Of a stretch of DNA of 23,892 bases, positions 15,856 to 23,808 are shown in pieces (position 1 is the first letter of the stretch; each line of letters opens with the position of its first letter). A model generated the notes under the pieces. It worked only from the letters and a program-made list of their open reading frames with translations, did not search any database and had not been told where the DNA came from. Source of the DNA: GWE2-40-63 sp050251815 (GTDB lineage Bacteria; Bacteroidota; Bacteroidia; Bacteroidales; SZUA-534); the NCBI GenBank assembly GCA_050251815.1, contig JBFWMB010000063.1:1-23892 (forward strand), read 5' to 3'. Both the position numbers and the translations under genes were made by a program.

Positions 15856-16614
15856 TTAAAACTTGTATGCCCTTACTTTAAAGGTAGTTTTTGTTTTGAT
15901 CCTGTACATTTTGTGTGTATCAAAAACCCAGTCCCAGCCCTGGTAATGTTCAACTTCGAGCAATCGACTATAAACCAATTGTTTTTCAGATACAATTCCA
16001 CTTGTTACTTTTTCTGAAACTTCAAACCAGTCGCTTATCAGACAACTTTTGCCCTTGGGCATACTTTTAATGTGATTGTCCTGAACATTTTGTCTGATTT
16101 GTTCTTCCTGCTCCAATGAAAGTGAAAAACGCAAGCGTAAAAATTCAATCAAGAGGTTGTCGAGTTGGTTTAACAGATTAACAGAAATAACCAAATCGTA
16201 ACCGGTAAACTGAGCATCCGGTTCAAGAGCTGTAAGAGCACTCATGAATTCTGCGCTGTTTTTGCAGTTAGCTGCCTCATGAATCAATCCAAAACTTAAG
16301 TCTTTTTTTACAAATATCAGTGTTTTGTTTGACTTATATTTATGTACCACTTGTTTGGGATGCACGGCATCGAAAAGATGCAGTTCCTTTGAATGATTCA
16401 ATAATTCCACAACGGGAACATCTAAGAGCCAACCGCTTCCCAATACCGCAACCCGGTTAAATTCTTTTCCTTCAAGGCAACTTAAAATAAAACTTTGGGT
16501 TTGCTTCAAATGTACCTCCCATTGTTTTGATTCACGCAAATACCGTCGCATAATACCCTGCTGGTCGTTGCGGTACTTCTGCTTTATGCTATAATTGTAA
16601 AACCAGTTTTTCAC
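15856..16614 (-). CDS. methyltransferase-like protein of unknown function
   Basis: The 252-residue product looks like a Rossmann-fold class I SAM-dependent methyltransferase, but I do not recognise the family. A basic, tyrosine-rich N-terminus (NYSIKQKYRND, MRRYLRESKQWEVH) precedes the motif I-like strand and loop RVAVLGSGWLLDVPVVEL (54-71). An acidic residue ends strand 2 (LHLFDAVHP, Asp82), and YDLVISVNLLNQL stands where motif IV is expected. After 195, LISDWFEVSEK and a YxGWDWVF segment end the protein. The glycine-rich loop is only GSG, shorter than a full ExGxGxG, so SAM binding is plausible but not certain. The start codon is GTG at 16614; an in-frame ATG at 16551 would remove 21 residues. 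It lies 173 bases upstream of gcvT and is divergent from the OmpA-domain gene. The weakly homologous N-terminus makes the start uncertain. Confidence 0.6.
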   Translation of the reverse strand: MKNWFYNYSIKQKYRNDQQGIMRRYLRESKQWEVHLKQTQSFILSCLEGKEFNRVAVLGSGWLLDVPVVELLNHSKELHLFDAVHPKQVVHKYKSNKTLIFVKKDLSFGLIHEAANCKNSAEFMSALTALEPDAQFTGYDLVISVNLLNQLDNLLIEFLRLRFSLSLEQEEQIRQNVQDNHIKSMPKGKSCLISDWFEVSEKVTSGIVSEKQLVYSRLLEVEHYQGWDWVFDTHKMYRIKTKTTFKVRAYKF

Positions 16615-16864
16615 AAAATATTTTTATACCAATTGTTTTTATATTTTATTGGTTAGTTGGCACATTGGCAATAATCGCAGGCTGCAGGTTCAATTTTACA
16701 ATTCGCAAACAGAAAGCCGCATAAAGGTTCCATTTTAATGCATTTAAACCCGGAGTTGCTGGCTCTTTAGTTTAAAAACCTTTGAAATACCTTCAACAAA
16801 TGACCAACAGCACCAATAATTTGATATATTAAAACCAAACATACCAAAAATTTTAATACTTTAG
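16615..16864. other. divergent intergenic region upstream of the signalling operon
   Basis: This 250-base stretch separates the methyltransferase-like gene (minus) from the OmpA-domain gene (plus) and should contain both promoters. A degenerate -7 element TACTTTAG (16857-16864, one mismatch) ends right at the plus-strand open frame and would favour the inner TTG start at 16886. No clear repeat or RNA structure was seen. Confidence 0.3.
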
Positions 16865-19312
16865 TTGACCAAAACCGGACGAACATTGGTAAAAAAGGCA
16901 ATCATACTGGGAATTCTTGTTCATTTAGCGGCATACGCTGTGTTTGCACAGTTAAATGCCAGTGAACGCCGCACCCTAAAAACTGCCAATAGTTATTTCG
17001 ATAATGAGCAATTTGCCGAAGCGCTGCCTCTTTTTCTTAAAATTGATTCCCTGGTCGATGATTATCAGGTTACCTACCGTATTGGTGCCTGTTATCTGAA
17101 TACAAAATATGAGAAGTTAAAAGCGCTTCCCTATCTTGAATATTTAATTAATAACATGTCGCTTGAAGTTCCGCTTATTGTTTACAACGATTTGGGAACG
17201 CTATATCATTACAGTTATCGCTTTGATGAAGCAATTGAGCAATTCCGCAAGTATCTTGAAGAAAGTAAAAAAGATTCGTACGCCCGCTTGACGGATCAGG
17301 AATACGCCAGACGAATGATTACGGTATGCGAAAATGCCATTGAAATAACCACCAAACCTTTTAATGCCGAAATCGATATCTTAAGTTCCAGCATCAACAC
17401 CATGGAATCGGAATTTTGTCCCATGATTACGGCCGACGAACAAACTCTGGTATACATGCGAACCATTGGTTTAGGTACAACCATGAATCAGGAAACACAC
17501 ATTATGATTTCTCATAAAAACGAAGCGGGTGAATGGCAGCACCCCCAAAAACTTACCGTTGATGTAGCCGATAAATATTTGGATCAATCGATTTTGTTGG
17601 CCGGTTTAAGCTCCGATGGACAAACCTTATTTTTAAATATTGGCATTGGTGTAAACCAGGATATTTATGAAGCTACAATTTCGAACGATCTGATTACCGA
17701 TATAAAAAAACTGAATAAAACCATAAACACCTCGTATTACGAAGGACGCGTTAGTATGACCAGCGACGGCACTGAACTTTACTTTGTAAGTGACAGGCCT
17801 GGCGGTTTCGGCGGAACCGACATTTACAAAGCCACCCGAAACAGACGGGGCGACTGGGACGAAGCCGTGAATTTGGGTTCTACCATTAACACGGTTTATA
17901 ACGAAAATTCACCTTTTATTCATCCCGACAATGTAAGTTTGTTTTTTAGTTCTGAAGGGCATAAAACCATAGGTGGAAACGATATTTTTAAAAGCCGTTT
18001 TACCAATCGGGAATGGACCGTTCCGGAAAATATGGGGTTCCTGAATTCACCCAAAGACGATTTGTATTTTGTGATGAATGCCAATGGACAAGTGGGTTAT
18101 TTCTCTACCTCAAAAAATAATGTATTCGACAAACACAATATTTTTAAAGTAAACTTAAAAGACCCCATTCCACTTACCCTGTTAAAAGGAACCATTTTAA
18201 GCGGTATTCCGCCGAAACCTATAGGTGCCGACATTAAAGTGTACGACAAAGAAACCGGCCAACAGGTAAAATATGTTTACAATCCCGATCCGGAAACCGG
18301 CAAATACCTAATGATTTTTCCTCCGGCTAAAAACTACAATATCGTAATAAGTTCAAACGATTTTTTACCACAACTTATTAATGTATACATCCCCTACCAA
18401 ACGTATTTTTATGAACTCTATCAGGAAATAATACTCCAACCCATAACGCTTGAAGATAAAATGGTTGGTGAGCACATTACCGTAAACAATACTTTTTACG
18501 ATTTGTACAAAACTTCAGAAGCCGATTCCATTTTAATCTCTGAAAATCTACCCAAGCAACCCCAATACTACGATCACCTGTTGGAACTTATCGAAAACAT
18601 CATTCAAACCACCGACACACTTCGCATCAATTACCGGGATGTGCAGGTAAACAAAGAAAAAGAGAATGAAGAAATAAACTCGCTTTTAAACCTGATTGAG
18701 GAAGCCATAGAAACTACCAATCCGGTAACCCTAAGCATTCTGGATGCCAACGCACGCCAGAAAGATCACATAAAAAGCACCCACTTTTATACCGATGGCG
18801 ATAAAAGCCTATCAACACAAATGCAGGTTTTTGGAACAGATACCTTTTATACCGCAGTTCCTATTAACAGCCAATCGAGTATATCGGAACCGGAACAACG
18901 TAAGGCCCTTACGTCGAACCCGACTGAAAGAAAAGAAATCAATTTCAGAATATCCGAGCCTAAAGATCGCAAATACATCCATAGACATACCCTATATTTT
19001 AATCTGAACGATGCGGATATTGATCCGAAATATAAACCGGAGTTATTGGAAATATGCAAATTGTTAATCGATAACCAGACCTTAGGAGCCGAAATTTTTG
19101 GCTTCACCGATAATCTGGGTGGCGAAAAACATAACCTCTCGTTGAGCCGGAAAAGGGCACAAAACGTACTACGTTTTTTAATGGATAATTCCGTTGCGTT
19201 CCAAAAATTAATTGCAAAAGGATTAGGCGAAGTTAATGACCAAGCCAACACATCAGGTAACGAAAAATGGAGAAAAGTTGAAATAAATGTTTTTGAATTA
19301 AAAGTTGAGTAA
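16865..19312 (+). CDS. TPR-PD40-CRD-OmpA envelope protein, PorE-like
   Basis: The protein of about 815 residues is exported (hydrophobic signal AIILGILVHLAAYAVFAQ, about 12-29). It then has TPR-like helices (30-145; YFDNEQFAEALPLFLKI, RFDEAIEQFRKYLEES) and a PD40 beta-propeller (about 175-435; DGTELYFVSDRPGGFGGTDIY and SPFIHPDNVSLFFSSEGHK). A carboxypeptidase-regulatory-like beta domain follows (about 438-530; LKGTILSGIPPKPIGADIKVYD), then a variable linker, and a C-terminal OmpA peptidoglycan-binding domain (about 697-812; FGFTDNLGGEKHNLSLSRKRAQ). This order is that of PorE, a periplasmic type IX secretion component that binds peptidoglycan; no lipobox is seen here. No ATG is available: a stop directly precedes TTG 16865, and another TTG at 16886 (MVKKAIIL) gives a cleaner signal peptide. 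It heads a four-gene operon in which it may play the part of YfiB, the peptidoglycan-binding partner of YfiR. Confidence 0.85.
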   Translation: MTKTGRTLVKKAIILGILVHLAAYAVFAQLNASERRTLKTANSYFDNEQFAEALPLFLKIDSLVDDYQVTYRIGACYLNTKYEKLKALPYLEYLINNMSLEVPLIVYNDLGTLYHYSYRFDEAIEQFRKYLEESKKDSYARLTDQEYARRMITVCENAIEITTKPFNAEIDILSSSINTMESEFCPMITADEQTLVYMRTIGLGTTMNQETHIMISHKNEAGEWQHPQKLTVDVADKYLDQSILLAGLSSDGQTLFLNIGIGVNQDIYEATISNDLITDIKKLNKTINTSYYEGRVSMTSDGTELYFVSDRPGGFGGTDIYKATRNRRGDWDEAVNLGSTINTVYNENSPFIHPDNVSLFFSSEGHKTIGGNDIFKSRFTNREWTVPENMGFLNSPKDDLYFVMNANGQVGYFSTSKNNVFDKHNIFKVNLKDPIPLTLLKGTILSGIPPKPIGADIKVYDKETGQQVKYVYNPDPETGKYLMIFPPAKNYNIVISSNDFLPQLINVYIPYQTYFYELYQEIILQPITLEDKMVGEHITVNNTFYDLYKTSEADSILISENLPKQPQYYDHLLELIENIIQTTDTLRINYRDVQVNKEKENEEINSLLNLIEEAIETTNPVTLSILDANARQKDHIKSTHFYTDGDKSLSTQMQVFGTDTFYTAVPINSQSSISEPEQRKALTSNPTERKEINFRISEPKDRKYIHRHTLYFNLNDADIDPKYKPELLEICKLLIDNQTLGAEIFGFTDNLGGEKHNLSLSRKRAQNVLRFLMDNSVAFQKLIAKGLGEVNDQANTSGNEKWRKVEINVFELKVE

Positions 19313-19867
19313 GTGATTAAAACAAAAACCTGCTACCGAATTATACTACTGACATTTAGCTTACTAGTGTCGGCTCAGGTTTTGTTTGCCCAATATTCAG
19401 AATACGAAATAAAAGCAGCCTACATCTTCAATTTTGCCAAGTTTATTGAGTGGCCTGAGGAGTCGCTGCAATCGGATACCCTGGTACTGGCAATTTATAA
19501 ATACGACCCCTTTGGAATAATTATAGACAAAACCATGCAGGGAAGAAAAGCCCAGGGTAAAAACTGGAAAATTGTGCGGATAAATTCCATTGAAAACATA
19601 GCGCAGTGCCATGTGCTTTTTATTTCGAACTTAGGCACTTACGAAACAATGAAATTACTTGAAAAAACAAAAAACAAACCGGTATTAACTATCGGCGACG
19701 AAATAATAGGCTTTTGTGAAATGGGTGGTATCATTAATTTTACACCGCAATTTTCAGCGCATCAATTCGAGATTAACAATGAAGTTGCACTCAACCGTCG
19801 CATAAGCATTAGCCCCAAATTACTGACTTTAGCCAAAATAATAGCCAATTCCGAAGATGAATTTTAG
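19313..19867 (+). CDS. yfiR: YfiR-family (DUF4154) periplasmic regulator
   Basis: The 184-residue product has a signal peptide (cleavage expected near AQ, residue 27) and the complete YfiR/DUF4154 domain. Its hallmark start EYEIKAAYIFNFAKFIEWPE (30-49), central CHVLFIS (99-105), TIGDEIIGFCEMGGIINF and end NEVALNRRISISPKLLTLAKII are all present. In Pseudomonas YfiR is a soluble periplasmic inhibitor of the membrane diguanylate cyclase YfiN and is sequestered by the OmpA-like lipoprotein YfiB. Here the neighbours are an OmpA-domain protein upstream and a histidine kinase with a YfiN-type sensor domain downstream. Only two cysteines remain in the mature part (Cys99, Cys135), fewer than the four disulfide-forming cysteines of the Pseudomonas protein. 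The start is GTG directly after the upstream stop codon with no gap, and the 3' end overlaps the kinase by 11 bases, which indicates tight translational coupling. Confidence 0.88.
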   Translation: MIKTKTCYRIILLTFSLLVSAQVLFAQYSEYEIKAAYIFNFAKFIEWPEESLQSDTLVLAIYKYDPFGIIIDKTMQGRKAQGKNWKIVRINSIENIAQCHVLFISNLGTYETMKLLEKTKNKPVLTIGDEIIGFCEMGGIINFTPQFSAHQFEINNEVALNRRISISPKLLTLAKIIANSEDEF

Positions 19868-22127
19868 GGATTTATCGATACGTTTTAAAATTATCAGCTT
19901 AATTGCAGTCACCAGCCTGGTTTCGTTGCTACTAAGCGGATTAATATTTTATGCCTACGATAAATCACAATATGAACTTTCAGCACTTCATGAACTGGAA
20001 ATTCTTGCCGACATAATAGGAAACAACAATACTGCAAACATTAAATACAACTCTCCCGCAGGGGCATTGGAAATTTTGAAAACCCTGGAGGCAAACAAAA
20101 ATGTTAAGATTGCACGTATTTACGATGTCAACCAAACATTATTTGCCGAATACCTCAGGCATCCTAACTTCCAGGGTCAAAATCTCAATTTCATCTGCAA
20201 AAAAGACACCTTTGCCTTTATCGATAACTCTTTACTCATCTCACGACAAATAATTCTCGACAACGAACCTATTGGATCCATTTATCTGCAATCGGGACTT
20301 GACGACTACAACCTGCGGATTAAAAACTTTCTGAATGTATTTGTTATCATTTCTTTAACATCGTTTATTATTGCCTTGCTTATTTCAATCCGCTTGCAGC
20401 AGTTCATCTCCTTCCCCATCATTAGCCTTACCCGAACCATGCAAAAAATTTCAATTAATAAAAACTACAACATTCAGATTGAGGAAAAAGGGAAAGACGA
20501 AATCGGTGAACTGATAAAAGGCTTTAATACCATGATTAGTCAAATTGACAAACAAAACATAGCGCTTAAGCTGGCAAAAGAACAAGCCGAAACCTCAGCA
20601 AAAATTAAGGAACAATTTTTGGCCAACATGAGCCACGAAATACGTACCCCGATGAACGGGATTATTGGTATGGCCAAATTACTCACCAATACCCCACTCG
20701 CAAAAGAACAAATCAAATACCTTGAGAATATATCTACTTCAGCCGACAATCTTTTGGTGATTATTAACGACATTCTCGACTTTTCAAAAATTGAGGCCGG
20801 GAAACTGGAATTTGAACAAATTGAGTTCAACCTGCATGAATTGTTAAACAAACTAAAATCGGTTTATTACGAATCGGCCAAAGAAAAAGGTTTATATTTT
20901 AAGCTGCATATTGGCGACAGGGTTCCGCAGTATATTATTGGTGACCCCACCCGCTTAAACCAGGTTTTGGTAAACCTACTGGGAAATGCGGTAAAATTTA
21001 CCGAAAAAGGCGGAATTGCTTTACTGGTTAAAGTGGTAGAGCAAAACCGTAAAGAAAGCACGCTGCAATTTGTGGTAAACGACACGGGTATTGGAATTTC
21101 ACCCGACAAAATTGATGTTATTTTCAGTAACTTTTCGCAGGCCAGTAGCGACATGACCCGCAAATACGGCGGAACAGGATTGGGCCTCACCATCACCAAA
21201 CAATTGGTCGAACTGCAGGGCGGAAACCTCAATGTGGAAAGTAAGGCCGGCGAAGGCAGTTCCTTCCACTTTAAACTATCATTTGTTCATGGCAAAGGGA
21301 AAATTAAGCATAAAACCGAATTGCTTCAGGATGAAATTCTGGATAACACCCAAAACATCCGAATATTATTGGCCGAAGATAATGAGATCAACCAACTTTA
21401 TGTTAAAACCATCCTGGAATCAAAATTTGAGATTGAGATTGCTCCCAATGGGCTAAAGGTTCTCGAACTGCTCGAAAATAAAACCTTTCATCTGATTCTT
21501 ATGGACTTGCACATGCCCGAAATGGATGGCTATGAAACCACCGAAATCATACGAAACTTGTCGGATAAAAAATTAAAAAACATTCCTATTGTTGCACTGA
21601 CTGCGGCGGCCATTAAAGGTGAAAAAGAAAAATGCCTGGATGCTGGAATGGACGACTACTTATCAAAACCATTCGATCCCATTGACTTATTTCAGATTAT
21701 TGCCCAAAACCTAAAAATAAAAGTTACCGAATTTCAACATACCGATAAACCAATCGACGATGCTCCTGCCAAAGAACCTTCATCAGCCTATACCTATGTG
21801 AATCTTGATTACCTGAATAGCATTGGGCAGGGCGATAATAAATTTAAAAACGATTTAATTGATATCTTCCGCGAACAGATTCCCAAACTGGCCGAACAAC
21901 TTAAAAAAGCTTTGGATGATAAAGAATATACTGAATTAAGTGCTATTGCCCACAAAGCCAAATCGTCAGTAGCTATGCTGGGTATTATTACTTTAAAATC
22001 TCAAATGGAGACACTTGAAAATAAAGCGCGTGAAGCTGAGGAACCAGAAACCTATGCGCAACTGGTCAACGATTTTTGCACCATTTCGGAACAGGTATTA
22101 ATTGAAATTAAAGACTTAAAATTTTAA
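19857..22127 (+). CDS. hybrid histidine kinase: CHASE8-like sensor, HAMP, HisKA, HATPase, REC, HPT
   Basis: The 756-residue inner-membrane kinase holds a whole phosphorelay in one chain. Membrane segments lie at about 11-34 and 157-178. The periplasmic loop (35-156) resembles the CHASE8 domain of YfiN: LHELEILADIIGNNNTANIKYNS and a strand pair VKIARIYDVNQTLFAEY. A HAMP domain (about 179-232) leads to HisKA with phospho-acceptor His260 (NMSHEIRTPMNGIIG), and HATPase_c has N377 (GNAVKF), DTGIGI (409-414) and GGTGLGLTI. The REC domain (about 500-618) has Asp508, acceptor Asp550 (LILMDLHMP), Thr582 and Lys604. An HPT domain (about 655-750) has acceptor His699 (IAHKAKSS). All acceptor residues are present. 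The output partner must be another receiver or the adjacent STAS protein's circuit; no DNA-binding response regulator is in the window. The gene overlaps yfiR by 11 bases and precedes the STAS gene by four. Confidence 0.92.
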   Translation: MNFRDLSIRFKIISLIAVTSLVSLLLSGLIFYAYDKSQYELSALHELEILADIIGNNNTANIKYNSPAGALEILKTLEANKNVKIARIYDVNQTLFAEYLRHPNFQGQNLNFICKKDTFAFIDNSLLISRQIILDNEPIGSIYLQSGLDDYNLRIKNFLNVFVIISLTSFIIALLISIRLQQFISFPIISLTRTMQKISINKNYNIQIEEKGKDEIGELIKGFNTMISQIDKQNIALKLAKEQAETSAKIKEQFLANMSHEIRTPMNGIIGMAKLLTNTPLAKEQIKYLENISTSADNLLVIINDILDFSKIEAGKLEFEQIEFNLHELLNKLKSVYYESAKEKGLYFKLHIGDRVPQYIIGDPTRLNQVLVNLLGNAVKFTEKGGIALLVKVVEQNRKESTLQFVVNDTGIGISPDKIDVIFSNFSQASSDMTRKYGGTGLGLTITKQLVELQGGNLNVESKAGEGSSFHFKLSFVHGKGKIKHKTELLQDEILDNTQNIRILLAEDNEINQLYVKTILESKFEIEIAPNGLKVLELLENKTFHLILMDLHMPEMDGYETTEIIRNLSDKKLKNIPIVALTAAAIKGEKEKCLDAGMDDYLSKPFDPIDLFQIIAQNLKIKVTEFQHTDKPIDDAPAKEPSSAYTYVNLDYLNSIGQGDNKFKNDLIDIFREQIPKLAEQLKKALDDKEYTELSAIAHKAKSSVAMLGIITLKSQMETLENKAREAEEPETYAQLVNDFCTISEQVLIEIKDLKF

Positions 22128-22131
22128 CACT

Positions 22132-22464
22132 ATGTTTACCATCGACAATCAAACGAACCATTATGTAGTAGGTTTTGCCGAACGTGGCCATAAACTTACT
22201 GCTTTAAATGCCAATGAGTTTAAAGATCAACTCTATCAGCTGATTGATAACGACAACAAAAAAATTGTTATCGACCTAAATCATGTGTCCTTTATCGACA
22301 GCTCAGGCTTTGGGGCAATTATAGCTGTTTACAATCACGCCCGAAACAGTCAGGTCGATGTGGTTCTTTGTCGCGTAGCCACGTCAGTTATGGGCCTGAT
22401 AAAAATTACCAAACTCGATCAGGTTTTCGATATATACGAAACCCTTACCGAAGCTATCAAATAA
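22132..22464 (+). CDS. STAS-domain protein (anti-sigma factor antagonist type)
   Basis: The 110-residue cytosolic protein is a single STAS domain like SpoIIAA/RsbV. It has the fold's strand-helix pattern: KKIVIDLNHVSFIDSSGFGAIIAVYNHARN (43-72) with the conserved DSSG phospho-acceptor loop (Ser57/Ser58), then VDVVLCRVATSVMGLIKITKLDQVFDIYETL. In partner-switching systems the unphosphorylated form binds an anti-sigma or other switch protein and the phosphorylated form does not; a serine kinase and a phosphatase set its state. Neither a kinase of the RsbW type nor a PP2C phosphatase is in the window. It starts four bases after the histidine kinase stop codon and so is in the same operon, which suggests that it belongs to the envelope-sensing output. 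A direct link between phosphorelay and STAS domain is inference. Confidence 0.9.
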   Translation: MFTIDNQTNHYVVGFAERGHKLTALNANEFKDQLYQLIDNDNKKIVIDLNHVSFIDSSGFGAIIAVYNHARNSQVDVVLCRVATSVMGLIKITKLDQVFDIYETLTEAIK

Positions 22465-22470
22465 ACTGCA

Positions 22471-22551
22471 ATGGCAGGCATCAACCTTCCTGTATTAACT
22501 CATTCAGAGGGATCTGCTTCAGTACGATTTAACACAACCTATGACGGGTAA
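22471..22551 (+). CDS. possible 26-codon small ORF after the STAS gene
   Basis: An ATG six bases after the STAS stop opens a 26-residue frame (MAGINLPVLTHSEGSASVRF then NTTYDG) ending in TAA at 22549-22551. Its spacing matches that of the operon genes, and the stop falls at the foot of a long imperfect hairpin (22548-22609). It could be a genuine small protein, the remnant of a lost downstream gene, or chance; no homologue is recognised. Confidence 0.25.
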   Translation: MAGINLPVLTHSEGSASVRFNTTYDG

Positions 22552-22609
22552 GTAATTCATTCAGAAATTAGATGAACATGTTGTCTTAAACTAATTTCAG
22601 AATACTTAC
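22548..22609. repeat. long imperfect inverted repeat
   Basis: The left arm (22548-22571, starting GTAAGTA and ending GAAATTAG) pairs with the right arm (22591-22609, starting CTAATTTC and ending TACTTAC). About 18 of 19 right-arm bases match if five bases are bulged from the left arm; the loop is 19 bases. There is no T run, so it is not itself a typical terminator; it may protect the 3' end of the operon transcript or be a small repeat element. Confidence 0.5.
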
Positions 22610-22629
22610 GAATTTAATGGATAAAATGC

Positions 22630-22655
22630 AAAAACCCGGATTTACCGGGTTTTTT
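22630..22655. terminator. bidirectional hairpin terminator
   Basis: AAAACCCGG and CCGGGTTTT pair as nine bases around a four- to five-base loop, with A and T runs on either side. It ends the plus-strand signalling operon and also serves the minus-strand M13 peptidase fragment, whose stop codon is 25 bases away. Confidence 0.85.
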
Positions 22656-22680
22656 ACCTATGTTAAGTTATTGTTTTGGT

Positions 22681-23790
22681 TTACCATATTACGGCTCGTT
22701 CTGCTTCGGGCAGATACATAAAATCATCTTCAGCAATGGCAAAAGCCTTATGAAACTCCGGCACATTGCGCAAAGGACCTTTAACCCGATATTCGCCCAA
22801 CGAATGCACATCTTCCTGGGTGCGACGCAAGGCTTCTTCCAAACGAATGTTTTGCGCCCAAACCTGAGCATAAGCTAAAAAGAAACGCTGGTCGGGTGTA
22901 AACCCTTCGATGGTTTTGTCCTGATTTTTCCATTGCTCGGTTTTGGTAAAAGCAGTATAAGCAATGTTTATTCCGCCCAGGTCAGCAATATTCTCCCCCA
23001 GGGTATATTTTCCATTGGCATAAACCGAATCGGTAATCTGATACTGGTTAAACTGATTAACCAACACCTCGGCCCGCTCCATAAAACGTTCCGAATCGGC
23101 ATCGGTCCACCAGGTGTTCAGATTTCCGTTTTTGTCGTATAAGCGGCCTTTATCATCAAAACCATGTGTCATTTCCTGACCAATTACTACACCAATAGCG
23201 CCATAATTTACGGCATCGTCGCCATCGAGGAAGAAGAAAGGTGGTTGCAGGATTCCGGCCGGAAACACGATCTCGTTCATGGTTGGGCTGTAATAGGCAT
23301 TCACCATCTGAGGAGGCATGTGCCATTCTGCCTTATCAACGGGTTTATTAATTTTTGAAACCATATCAGCAACACCAAATTTACGGGCACGCAGCATGTT
23401 AAGTACGTAGGCATCGTCAGCTACTTCAAGCTGGGTATAGTCCATCCACTTATCGGGATAACCAATTTTTACATTAATGGCCTCGAGTTTTTCCAGGGCA
23501 TTGGCTTTGGTTTCATCGCTCATCCACTCCAATTGTTCGATGCGTTCGCCCAGTGCTATTTTAAGGTTTGCTACAAGAGCCAGCATGCGTTCTTTGGCTT
23601 CAGGCGGAAAGTAACGTTCCACATAAATTTGTCCTACAGCTTCGCTCAATGAGCTGTTTGTAGCATCCATTACCCGTTTCCAACGGGGTTTGAGTTCAGG
23701 GGTTCCCGAAAGCACCTTGCCATAAAAACTGAATTGTTCGTTCACAATTTCCTCGTTCAGAAACGTTAAATACTCCCCTTCATTAGACAA
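22681..23790 (-). pseudogene. M13-family metallopeptidase, 5'-truncated, altered zinc motif
   Basis: The 369-residue frame matches the C-terminal half of M13 (neprilysin/PepO) zinc peptidases, which are usually about 670 residues with a signal peptide or membrane anchor. The visible part begins within the helical domain (FYGKVLSGTPELKPRWKRV, 23-40) and includes NAYYSPTMNEIVFPAGILQPPFF (164-186). The catalytic segment reads GAIGVVIGQEMTHGFDDKG, so the first zinc ligand of HExxH is Gln205 instead of His, while Glu206, His209 and the third ligand Glu266 (ENIADLGG) are kept. The C-terminal GPLRNVPEFHKAF and final RAVIW are normal. The only start is TTG 23788-23790; an in-frame TAA lies two codons upstream, so the N-terminal 300 or so residues are missing and the product would lack an export signal. 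I treat it as a disrupted gene, probably nonfunctional. Confidence 0.75.
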
Positions 23791-23808
23791 CTTTTATTCA
23801 AAGTTAAG

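Noticed and set aside
16865..22464. Reading the operon as a c-di-GMP (GGDEF/EAL) system
   Set aside because: No GGDEF, EAL, HD-GYP or PilZ motif is present in any of the four proteins; the output domain is clearly a histidine kinase with REC and HPT.
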